64,000 bases of DNA from Chloroflexota bacterium (GTDB taxonomy: Bacteria > Chloroflexota > Anaerolineae > Anaerolineales > Villigracilaceae), in NCBI GenBank assembly GCA_016235425.1, contig JACRLC010000045.1, positions 1 to 64,000 on the forward strand, given 5' to 3'. Within the stretch, counting starts at the first letter, position 1, and every line of letters starts with the position of its first letter. The notes beneath the pieces were generated by a model. That model was given only the letters and a program-made list of their open reading frames with translations. It did not search any database and was not told the origin of the DNA. The position numbers and the translations under genes were made by a program. Below, piece after piece: positions 17,001 to 24,359 of the stretch.

Positions 17001-17970
17001 TATACAACTCCGGGTGCAACAACTTCGCCAACTGCTCAAGCGCATCCACGAGGCGCGGGCCGGGGCGGCTGACAAGGTTATCATCGAAGGTAAAGATCTG
17101 ATCGTTCTTCACCGCGTCGATCACATCCCAGCCCGGGCGGGCTTTCACAGATTCGGACGTCGTGCCATACGCGGCATCGCCCAGCACGATGATGCCCGGA
17201 TTCGCGGCCACCAACTGCTCGGAGCTGATCTGCGCCCACTCACCCTCAAGTTCCGCGCCTGCGTTCACGCCGCCAGCGCGGGTAATCAACAGGTCAATGA
17301 ACGTGCCGGGGCCGGAGGTCCAGGGTTTGGTTGGATCGGTCGCATCCAGTTCGTAGAAGACGAGCGGCTTTTCCGTGACGCCGGAAATCTTCTCATCAAC
17401 TGCTGATACACGCGCTTTGAGCGACTCAACCAAATCCGCTGCTTCTTTTTCGTGACCTGTGAGCTGGGCGACCGTTTCGAGGTTCACGTACAACTCTTCG
17501 AGCGTTTTCGGATTGTTGAGGTAATACACGGTGAGACCAAGCGCTTCCAGCGAGGAAACCAGTTCAGGCGAATTTAATCCGGCGGCGATCACCAGGTCAG
17601 GTTCCAATGCGACGATGGCCTCGGCGCTGAAATCGCCCATGGAACCGCCGACACTGGCGATGCTCTTGGCTTCTTCGGGATAATCGGAAAGTTCATCGCG
17701 GCCAACGACTTGTGATCCCGCGCCCAGGGCAAAGAGGATCTCGGTATTCGACGGCGCAAGGGATACGACGCGCTGGGCGGGCGCTTCCAGTTTAACTTCG
17801 CGGCCGAGGCCGTCGGTGACGGTGATCCCTGCAGGGGCGGCGGTGGGAACCTGCGTGGCCGGAGCCTCCGTCGAAATGGGAGCAGGCGCTTCGGTCGGAA
17901 GGGATGCGGGGCCGCATCCTGCCAGAAGCAGGGTAAATAGCAATGTCAGAATTAGAGTCTTGCGAAACAT
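16996..17970 (-). CDS. btuF: Corrinoid-binding lipoprotein of the ABC importer
   Basis: First gene of the B12 operon. Signal peptide with lipobox LLLAGC near residue 20, then a Thr/Ala/Pro-rich spacer and a class III periplasmic-binding fold: RVVSLAPSNTEILFALGAG, VVGRDELSDYP, EPDLVIAAG, and a C-terminal RPGPRLVDALEQLAKLLHPE typical of BtuF/FecB proteins. The lipid anchor fits a cell without a classical periplasm. The cobalamin riboswitch directly upstream supports a corrinoid ligand. ATG 17970 (MFRKTL) is chosen over 17982. Confidence 0.92.
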   Translation of the reverse strand: MFRKTLILTLLFTLLLAGCGPASLPTEAPAPISTEAPATQVPTAAPAGITVTDGLGREVKLEAPAQRVVSLAPSNTEILFALGAGSQVVGRDELSDYPEEAKSIASVGGSMGDFSAEAIVALEPDLVIAAGLNSPELVSSLEALGLTVYYLNNPKTLEELYVNLETVAQLTGHEKEAADLVESLKARVSAVDEKISGVTEKPLVFYELDATDPTKPWTSGPGTFIDLLITRAGGVNAGAELEGEWAQISSEQLVAANPGIIVLGDAAYGTTSESVKARPGWDVIDAVKNDQIFTFDDNLVSRPGPRLVDALEQLAKLLHPELYK

Positions 17971-17993
17971 GGTTATCTCCAAGTTTGAAATTT

Positions 17994-18088
17994 AGACCCT
18001 AAAGGTTTCGTTCGAATTGTTGCTCCTGGTTGAACAAGAATGCGCTGCAAATTTTTATCCTGGCGTCCTTGAAAAACCTTTAGGGTCT
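17994..18088. repeat. 95-base element with perfect 15-base inverted ends in the btuF leader
   Basis: AGACCCTAAAGGTTT (17994-18008) and AAACCTTTAGGGTCT (18074-18088) are perfect inverse copies around a 65-base core. It lies between the riboswitch terminator and the btuF start, so it would fold as a large hairpin in read-through mRNA. A diverged half is seen at about 23979-23992. Confidence 0.85.
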
Positions 18089-18100
18089 GTTTTTGGCATG

Positions 18101-18128
18101 AAATCAAAATCCCCAGCCAGGGCTGGGG
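18101..18128 (-). terminator. Riboswitch-controlled terminator
   Basis: On the minus strand CCCCAGC and GCTGGGG pair around CCTG, followed by ATTTTGATTTC. It is the likely expression platform of the cobalamin riboswitch. Confidence 0.8.
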
Positions 18129-18169
18129 AGGTTGGAGAGGCAATCCGAGGAAGCCGTCCTCCACCTCCT

Positions 18170-18372
18170 TTCCACGAGAGTGTGGTAGAACCGGCCTCAG
18201 CGGGCGACCTGACTTGGTTAGTTTAGTAGTTATGTAGTTCGGTAGTTTTGTAGTTTGGTAGTTCAACTACCAAACTAACCAACTATGCAACTACCCAACT
18301 AACCTCACAGTTGCGGGACAGTGTCGGAATTACACCGACTTCGCCGCTTTTGGCCGTATTGAATTATGAAGG
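18170..18372 (-). promoter_or_regulatory. Cobalamin riboswitch with an inserted repeat hairpin
   Basis: The minus strand carries the conserved core GGTGTAATTCCGACACTGTC followed by CCGCAACTGTGA, and the B12 box AAGTCAGGTCGCCCGC (18200-18215). It precedes btuF and the whole B12 operon. Bound cobalamin should favour the terminator at 18101-18128. Between CAACTGTGA and the B12 box lies an 89-base GTAGTT-type palindrome (18216-18304) that takes the place of an ordinary variable arm. Confidence 0.93.
18216..18304. repeat. GGTAGTT palindrome inside the cobalamin riboswitch
   Basis: Tandem GTAGTT words on one side and AACTAC words on the other meet at GGTAGTTCAACTACC (18257-18271), giving an approximately 40-bp stem. 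It lies in a variable arm of the aptamer. Confidence 0.9.
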
Positions 18373-18373
18373 T

Positions 18374-18402
18374 ATTGTATGCCGCGTGGGAATGCCAGTC
18401 AA
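18374..18402 (-). promoter_or_regulatory. Promoter of the B12 operon
   Basis: On the minus strand TTGACT (18397-18402) and TACAAT (18374-18379) are 17 bases apart, just upstream of the riboswitch. Confidence 0.8.
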
Positions 18403-18439
18403 GTGATATTTGACAGTGATTCGGCAGGTGCGCTGCGCC

Positions 18440-19765
18440 TTACAAAGAGGATGCCTTCCGTCGGACAGGTGTGGCGCACTCGCCTCCGATCTTTTTAATC
18501 AGATTGCGAAAGAACATTATATGGAAGTGATACAGCAGGTACCAGTACAAAAACCCGGGGAGGCCGCATGGAGCGAAGAAGAAAGTTTGTGACATGTAGG
18601 TCAAATTGCCAATTTGACCTACTCGCCATTCGAGCCATTTATCACCGGCAAATTGATCCTTTACGCGGACGACGATTTTTTCATTTTCCTGTTTCGTTTC
18701 AACCTGCCAGTTCGATTGCATAACGCCCATGATTGCCCGAAAGACTTTATCAACACCGGCATTGACTTTGATTTCGCGATGATGAATAAAGAATCCTTCT
18801 TGCTTGAGTGTTTTAACGGGATGCCCGCCATCGTCCCACACACGTTCAACATGCACAGGAGATAAAAAGCCGAGTGCCTTCCGCGCGGCTTCGTCGAAAG
18901 TGATTAACTTTACTTCGGGGAAAATGGCCAGGGCCTCGGGGTGTTTGACAATGCTGTCGTCGGTCAGGGCGTCAATCAGCGCGTGGGCGATGGGATAGGG
19001 AACGGGCGTTATCAGACTCACGCCAAATGCCATGAACTGGACAGGGATGGAGGGCAGGAGCAACATACTCCGCCTGAGTCCGCGTGCGCGGGCGTACTTG
19101 AGCATGAGTTCCTTGTAAACAACGACCTCCGGCCCGCCGATCTCGTAAATGCCGCCCCGGCCGCCGGGAACCGTCAACGCGGCGAGGAGATAATCAATGA
19201 CGTTTTGAATGGCAATCGGCTGGGATTTTTTGTAACTCATCCATGCGGGGCCGGGGGCAATGGGAAAGAGTTCGGTCATGAAGCGGATCATCTCAAACGA
19301 GATACTGCCCGAACCGACGATGACTCCCGCACGAAATTCAGTGACGGGAACTTTGCCTCGTCTCAGCACGACGCCTGTCTCGATGCGCGAGCGCATGTGC
19401 GGTGCGATATGTTGTTCAGGGTCGGCGAGGCCGCCGAGGTAGATGACGTGCTCAACCCCCGCCTGTTCCGCCGCGGACGCAAAATTGCGTGCGCCTTCGA
19501 TTTCGCGTTCAGTGTAGCCGCGTCCACTGGACATGTTGTGGATGAGATAATACGCGGTGTGTACACCCTCCAGCGCGGGCGCAAGCGTTGACGGAGTCAT
19601 CGCGTCGCCGGGGACAACTTCTATTTGACGGAACCAGCCTCGGCCCCTGAGTCGAAGCGGGTCGCGGGCCAGCGCGCGGACTCGATAGCCTGAGTCCAAC
19701 AATCGGGGAATCAGTCTGCTTGCGATGTAGCCAGTCGCGCCGGTGACGAGGATGATGTTATTCAT
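18440..19765 (-). CDS. NAD(P)-binding epimerase-like protein with DUF2867 domain (copy 2)
   Basis: N-terminal atypical SDR/NmrA-like domain with the dinucleotide motif VTGATGYIASRLIPRLL and YLIHNM, followed by a C-terminal START-like DUF2867 domain (from about residue 320). Such two-domain proteins are widespread but their substrate is not known. ATG 19765 (MNNIILVTG) is preferred; the frame extends to 19840 through a repeat. A perfect 27-base palindrome (18596-18622) is in frame in the DUF2867 part and encodes GQIGNLTY. Downstream tandem paralogue of 19837-21312. Confidence 0.85.
   Translation of the reverse strand: MNNIILVTGATGYIASRLIPRLLDSGYRVRALARDPLRLRGRGWFRQIEVVPGDAMTPSTLAPALEGVHTAYYLIHNMSSGRGYTEREIEGARNFASAAEQAGVEHVIYLGGLADPEQHIAPHMRSRIETGVVLRRGKVPVTEFRAGVIVGSGSISFEMIRFMTELFPIAPGPAWMSYKKSQPIAIQNVIDYLLAALTVPGGRGGIYEIGGPEVVVYKELMLKYARARGLRRSMLLLPSIPVQFMAFGVSLITPVPYPIAHALIDALTDDSIVKHPEALAIFPEVKLITFDEAARKALGFLSPVHVERVWDDGGHPVKTLKQEGFFIHHREIKVNAGVDKVFRAIMGVMQSNWQVETKQENEKIVVRVKDQFAGDKWLEWRVGQIGNLTYMSQTFFFAPCGLPGFLYWYLLYHFHIMFFRNLIKKIGGECATPVRRKASSL
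18596..18622. repeat. Perfect palindrome in frame in the DUF2867 gene
   Basis: GTAGGTCAAATTG and CAATTTGACCTAC are exact inverse arms around a single central base. The minus-strand translation is GQIGNLTY within an otherwise conserved region. Confidence 0.88.
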
Positions 19766-19777
19766 GGGTAAATTAAG

Positions 19778-19843
19778 GCGACAGTCACTTTGGCCCCGCT
19801 CCGCTGCGCTTCGGGGGTGCTTCGCAAAAGTGACGGTCACCTG
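19778..19843. repeat. GTGACNGTCAC hairpin pair between the two paralogues
   Basis: GCGACAGTCACTTT and AAAAGTGACGGTCACC bracket a GC-rich core (CCCCGCTCCGC...GGGGGTG). The same family occurs at 7832-7846, 49080-49122 and 57667-57699. The stop codon of the upstream paralogue lies in this element. Confidence 0.75.
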
Positions 19844-21312
19844 TTCAATACGCGCGCACGAGAGGCGAGGCGGTTGGTGAGACCGTCGAAGATAAACTTA
19901 TGGAAAGGCCACATCGCATACCAGTAAAGAAAACCTGAAAGACCGTGCGGTTCGAAGTATGCTGAAACCGTGAAGAGGGTTTTGTTTTCCTGCCTGTCCC
20001 CTTCGGGGGATGGCTCGGATTGAAATTCAAGCCAGGCTTTGCCAGGGACTTTCATCTCGGCGCGCAATCGCATGAGGCGGTTTTGCTCCACGAGTTCGAC
20101 GCGCCAAAAATCAAGCGACTCGCCTGTGCGGATTTCGTCGGGGTGACGGCGGCCGCGGCGAATGCCAACGCCGCCGATGACTTTGTCCATCCAGCCGCGC
20201 AAGGCCCAGGCCCAATCCATGTACATCCAGCCGCGCGCGCCGCCAATTCCAGTGTAGGCACGGAAGACCGTCTCGGCAGGCAAATCGAGCAGGACCCGCC
20301 GCCGCTCGACGAACATGCCTTCCTCCACGGTGAAGACGTACGGCTTGACGTCCCCCTGCGCGATGACGAGCGCATCGGCCCAGCTTGTTTCGACGTTATC
20401 GCGTTGAATGCGATTTAGCGCGAGGTGGACGGCGGTCTTGAAATCAATCGGCTGGATCTGCGGAAAGAGTCTGTGCGCCGCTTCGTCGCGGACGATGAGT
20501 TTGGCGCGCAGTCCCTCGATCAACGGCGCGACGACGCGCCAGTGAATCGGCGTGACCATGTGCACCCAATACGCGGAGAGACGCGGCGCATAGATCGGCG
20601 TGCGGATCAGCCAGCGCTTGAGTCCGCGCTCTTCGGCGTAACCGAGGAGCATGTCGGCGTAGGTAAGGCGGGTGGAGCCGCCGATCTCGATTACGCGGCC
20701 GATGCTGTCGGGGGTGTCCAATGCGGCGACGAGGTACGAAAGCACGTCGCGGATCGCAATCGGCTGCGCCTGCGAGAAATACCAGGCCGGGCAGACCAGC
20801 ACAGGCTCGCGCTCGGTAAGATAACGAACCATCTCAAACAACACCGAGCCGGAGCCAACGATCATGCCTGCGCGGAATTCAGTCACAGGGACGCGGCTGT
20901 AGCGGAGCATGTATCCCGTCTCGTGGCGCGCCCGCAGGTACGGCGAGAGATTCGCGGCGGGGTCAACCAGTTCGCCAAGATAGATGATGCGCTCGATGCC
21001 TGCCGTTTCCGCCGCGTCGGAGAAATTGCGCGCAACGGCCAGGTCGCGTTCGGCGTTGATCTTTCCGCCCTGCATTCCGTGGATGAGATAGTACGCGGCC
21101 GAAACACCCTGCATTGCGTTGACCAGCGTATCCGATGCAAGCGCGTCGCCGCTGACCACTTCGACGCGCTTCAGCCACGGGCGTCCCTGCAAACGCGCGG
21201 GGTCACGCACGAGACAGCGCACGCGGTAACCTTTGTCGAGCAGTCTCGGCACGAGGCGCCCGCCCACGTAACCCGTCGCGCCTGTAACGAGGATCAGTTT
21301 GGAGTCGGTCAT
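19837..21312 (-). CDS. NAD(P)-binding epimerase-like protein with DUF2867 domain (copy 1)
   Basis: Same architecture as its downstream neighbour: VTGATGYVGGRLVPRLLDKGYRV dinucleotide motif at the N-terminus, YLIHGMQGG, a central VPVTEFRAGMIVGSGSVLFE block, and a DUF2867 START-like C-terminal half with GWMDKVIGGVG and GLSGFLYWYAMWPFHKFIF. 491 aa. No membrane anchor is evident apart from the hydrophobic C-terminal stretch. The pair probably arose by tandem duplication. The substrate is unknown; a role with lipids or isoprenoids would be a guess. Confidence 0.88.
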   Translation of the reverse strand: MTDSKLILVTGATGYVGGRLVPRLLDKGYRVRCLVRDPARLQGRPWLKRVEVVSGDALASDTLVNAMQGVSAAYYLIHGMQGGKINAERDLAVARNFSDAAETAGIERIIYLGELVDPAANLSPYLRARHETGYMLRYSRVPVTEFRAGMIVGSGSVLFEMVRYLTEREPVLVCPAWYFSQAQPIAIRDVLSYLVAALDTPDSIGRVIEIGGSTRLTYADMLLGYAEERGLKRWLIRTPIYAPRLSAYWVHMVTPIHWRVVAPLIEGLRAKLIVRDEAAHRLFPQIQPIDFKTAVHLALNRIQRDNVETSWADALVIAQGDVKPYVFTVEEGMFVERRRVLLDLPAETVFRAYTGIGGARGWMYMDWAWALRGWMDKVIGGVGIRRGRRHPDEIRTGESLDFWRVELVEQNRLMRLRAEMKVPGKAWLEFQSEPSPEGDRQENKTLFTVSAYFEPHGLSGFLYWYAMWPFHKFIFDGLTNRLASRARVLNR

Positions 21313-21328
21313 CGAGGAGATTGTATCA

Positions 21329-21420
21329 TTCCGTCATTGCGAGGAGCGTTCGCCTGCCCCGATGGTCTTTCGGGGTTGCGACGAAGCAACACTTGCACCT
21401 GGCGCAAGTGCAGGTGTGAC
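21329..21420. repeat. Composite repeat upstream of comEC
   Basis: GTCATTGCGAGGAGCG...GACGAAGCAAC (family of 14262-14350) is directly followed by the near-palindrome ACTTGCACCTGGCGCAAGTG shared with valS at 3647-3681. It fills most of the gap between the divergent DUF2867 gene and comEC. Confidence 0.8.
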
Positions 21421-21449
21421 AATGCTTTTTATGCTATCATCAAACCGAC

Positions 21450-23897
21450 ATGGGCGACTCGCCATCCACAACCGGCCAACTGCAGAACCAACTGACCGTA
21501 AAACTGCCCCTCGTGTGGTTTTCACTTTCCTTCATCGCGGGGATCGTCCTGGAAAGCCTCGTTTCATTGCCTCTCAGGGGAGTGTTTGCGCTGGCCGGGT
21601 TTATCATCGCCTTCTTCATCCTCATTCAAATCATGGCAAGGAAAAGCACTCCTTCGCCCCCGGCTTTCAGCTTTCATCCTTTCATCTTTATCCTGCCCCT
21701 CGCCCTCCTGCTCGGCGCGGCGCGCTACCAACTCCAACAGCCAGACATCGACGCGGACCACATCGCCTTCTACAACGACCGCGATTACGAAATCTTCGTC
21801 ACGGGCATGGTGGCGGAAATGCCCGATACCCGCGATACGTACACCAACCTGCGCGTCAAAGCCACAGCCGTGGACACAGGCGACGGCCACGGCGATTTCC
21901 CCGTGACAGGTTTCGTGCTGGCGCGCGTGCCTGCGAATCAGGAATATCACTACGGACAGGTCCTCCGCCTGCGCGGCAACCTGAAGACCCCGCCCGTCAA
22001 CGAGGACTTTTCGTACCGCGACTACCTGGCGCGCGACAATATCTATTCGTACATGTCCAAGGCCGAAGCGACGGTTCTCCCCAGTGAAGGCGGCAATCTC
22101 TTTCTCAAGGCGGTTTACGCCCTCAAGGAAAAATCGCTCGCTGCGATTTACAAGATCTTCCCCGACCCCGAAGCCTCCCTGCTGGCGGGCATCCTGCTCG
22201 GCGTGGACACCGGCCTGCCCAAAGAGATCCAGGACGCGTTCAAGAACACGGGCACGGCGCACATCATCGCCATCTCCGGTTTCAACATCGCCATCATCGC
22301 GGCCATCTTCATCAGTTTGTTCAGCAAAATGTTCGGCCCGCGTCTCGGCGCGGTCTTTGCCATCGCGGGCATTGCGTTTTATACTTTCCTCGTCGGCGCG
22401 GACGCGGCGGTCGTGCGCGCCGCGCTGATGGGAACGCTGAGTCTCTTCGCGCGCCAGGTGGGGCGGCGCAACCTCGGCCTCAACACGCTGTCCTTCGTCG
22501 CGCTGATCATGACCTTCGTCAACCCGCTGACCCTGTGGGACGTCGGCTTCCAGCTTTCGTTCTTCGCCACGCTTGGCCTCATCCTCTACGCCGAACCGCT
22601 TTCGAATCTCGCCCTTCGTCTCATCACCCGTTTCTCGTCTCCCGACAGCGCACAAAAGGTCATCGGCCCCATTTCAGACTTCGTCCTGCTGACCCTCGCC
22701 GCGCAGATCACAACCATCCCGATTATGGCCTACCACTTCAAACGCATCTCGCTCATCTCGTTTATCGCCAATCCCTTCATCCTGCCCGTGCAGCCCGCGC
22801 TGATGATCCTCGGCGGGCTGGCGATGTTCGTCAGCCTGATCATCCGTCCGCTCGGCCAGCTCGCGGCGTGGGTCACGTGGCCGTTCGCAACGTATACAAT
22901 TCGCGTTGTGGAAATTTTCAACATCAAGCAGGGTACCATTTATCTGGGAGACTTCTCGCTCCCGTTCATGCTCCTGTTCTACGGGGCGCTTCTTTCTTTG
23001 ACCTTTAGCTGGCCCCGTTTAAAGGAATGGTTCTCCGCCCAGTCCTCCCGCATCCGCGCGGCTGCCCTCACCGCGGCCTTCACACTTCTTTTCATCTGCA
23101 CCATCCTGACCTGGCGCGCGGCATTCAGCGTGGGCGACGGACAGTTGCACGTCACGTTCCTGGAAGTGGGTTCGGCCAACGCAGTTTTGATTCAAACCCC
23201 CAGCGGACAAAACGTTCTGATCAACGGCGGCTCGAGCACGTCCGAACTCTCCGACGAACTCGGGCGGCGCCTGCCGCTCTTCAACCGCAAACTGGACTGG
23301 CTCGTGATCGCCTCCACACGCGAGGATGAACTCTCCGCCTTGCCGCGCGTGGTGGAAAGATACACTCCGCAAAACGTCCTGTGGAGCGGCAACGTGCAGG
23401 CCTCGTTCTCCGCGCAACTGCTGGACGAATACTTCGCGGAAACGGGAATCCCCGTCACGCGCGCGGAAACGGGACAAAAGCTCGAGCTGGGCGACGGCGC
23501 GTTTATCGAGGTCCAGGCTGAGGGTCCGCGTGGAAGCGTGCTCGTCATCCACTATAAAGATTTCAGCGCGGCGCTTCCGATCGGCGTCAGCGAAGGGACG
23601 CTGGAAGAGTTGGAGTTCGGCAACGTCATCGGCAAAGTGGATGTGCTGCTGCTCGCCGATTCGGGCTTCGCGCAAACCAACCCGCCCGACCTGATCGAGA
23701 ACCTGAACCCGCAGTTGGTGGTGCTGAGCGTTTCCGCCGGTGACCCAAACGGCATGCCCCCGCAGGAGACGCTCGATAATCTCGAAGGCTACTCGTTCCT
23801 GCGCACCGACCGCAACGGCTGGATTGACGTCAGCACCGATGGAACCGAGATGCGCGTGGAGGTGGAGAGGCAGGGAGCGGTGGGGAGTGAGGAGTAA
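21450..23897 (+). CDS. comEC: ComEC/Rec2-type DNA uptake channel protein
   Basis: 815-residue membrane protein for transport of single-stranded DNA in natural transformation. Order: N-terminal membrane helices and OB-like extracellular domain (about 60-200), the competence domain with ISGFNIAIIAAIF, GADAAVVRAALMG and QLSFFATLGLIL (about 240-470), more helices, and a C-terminal beta-lactamase-like domain (about 560-790). The latter lacks a clear HxHxDH motif: the equivalent segment is LVIASTREDELS, so it looks catalytically degenerate. Its last ~105 bases are duplicated at 25612-25716. Confidence 0.93.
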   Translation: MGDSPSTTGQLQNQLTVKLPLVWFSLSFIAGIVLESLVSLPLRGVFALAGFIIAFFILIQIMARKSTPSPPAFSFHPFIFILPLALLLGAARYQLQQPDIDADHIAFYNDRDYEIFVTGMVAEMPDTRDTYTNLRVKATAVDTGDGHGDFPVTGFVLARVPANQEYHYGQVLRLRGNLKTPPVNEDFSYRDYLARDNIYSYMSKAEATVLPSEGGNLFLKAVYALKEKSLAAIYKIFPDPEASLLAGILLGVDTGLPKEIQDAFKNTGTAHIIAISGFNIAIIAAIFISLFSKMFGPRLGAVFAIAGIAFYTFLVGADAAVVRAALMGTLSLFARQVGRRNLGLNTLSFVALIMTFVNPLTLWDVGFQLSFFATLGLILYAEPLSNLALRLITRFSSPDSAQKVIGPISDFVLLTLAAQITTIPIMAYHFKRISLISFIANPFILPVQPALMILGGLAMFVSLIIRPLGQLAAWVTWPFATYTIRVVEIFNIKQGTIYLGDFSLPFMLLFYGALLSLTFSWPRLKEWFSAQSSRIRAAALTAAFTLLFICTILTWRAAFSVGDGQLHVTFLEVGSANAVLIQTPSGQNVLINGGSSTSELSDELGRRLPLFNRKLDWLVIASTREDELSALPRVVERYTPQNVLWSGNVQASFSAQLLDEYFAETGIPVTRAETGQKLELGDGAFIEVQAEGPRGSVLVIHYKDFSAALPIGVSEGTLEELEFGNVIGKVDVLLLADSGFAQTNPPDLIENLNPQLVVLSVSAGDPNGMPPQETLDNLEGYSFLRTDRNGWIDVSTDGTEMRVEVERQGAVGSEE
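23790..23893 (+). repeat. comEC 3'-end repeat, copy 1 (functional gene end)
   Basis: The last 104 bases of comEC match 25612-25716 at roughly 90 percent by eye, in the same orientation and reading frame. The repeat borders the accessory island. Confidence 0.9.
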
Positions 23898-24268
23898 TCA
23901 GTAGGCAGTGATCAGTGTGAGGGTAGAAAGGTGAGTAGTTGCGCGATAGAAGCACGATAGATATAGACCCCGCTCATAAACGCTGGATTTTGAGCCTTAG
24001 GGTCCATAAATAAATAACTTCCCGTATGTCGTTGCCCCGCCAAATTGCGGCGGGATTCCGAGGAGGGCGCACTTCCCGACGAAGCAATCTCCTGGCACTT
24101 GAAAAAGCCTGTTTAACCAGTTTTTCTGCCCTTTTGGGGATTGCTTCGGGCAAAGAACGCCCTCGCAAAGACATCGTTTCGTTGGTGGGTGAAGGAACTT
24201 ATATTTTTACGAACCCTAACGGCATGGAAATACGCGGGGGTGGGGAGGTCGTGATGGGATTGACAGGG
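23898..24268. other. Gene-free spacer with dispersed repeats
   Basis: No credible gene. It contains a GACCC/CCTTAGGGTCC fragment related to 17994-18088 (about 23965-23992) and a long GTCGTTGCCCCGCC...GAAGCAATC...GATTGCTTCGGGC...CTCGCAAAGACATCG hairpin (24024-24175), a relative of 14262-14350. Confidence 0.75.
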
Positions 24269-24269
24269 G

Positions 24270-24278
24270 TGCTATAAT
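24270..24278 (+). promoter_or_regulatory. Extended -10 promoter of the PLD-like/LTD gene
   Basis: TGCTATAAT is a consensus extended -10 element; no good -35 box is visible. It lies 82 bases before the gene start. Confidence 0.6.
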
Positions 24279-24359
24279 GAATCCGTAGAATTATCCTCTT
24301 GCGGCGTAACATAAGCCCAAGCCTGATGGGTAGGCAACACATTTGTGGAGGATGAATTA

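Noticed and set aside
18216-18304. GTAGTT tandem words as a CRISPR array
   Set aside because: No regular spacers; the sequence is one large palindrome within the cobalamin aptamer.
21299-22087. 262-codon frame overlapping comEC
   Set aside because: It runs through repeats and then out of frame in comEC; shadow of a real gene.
22900-23897. ComEC C-terminal beta-lactamase-like domain as an active nuclease
   Set aside because: The HxHxDH metal motif is not present at the expected place (ASTREDEL instead).
24270-24300. TTGACA at 24259-24264 as the -35 box for TATAAT at 24273
   Set aside because: Only 8 bases separate them, far too close for a sigma-70 promoter.
24345-24359. GTG start at 24345 for the PLD-like/LTD gene
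   Set aside because: It overlaps the GGAGG ribosome site that is spaced correctly for ATG 24360.
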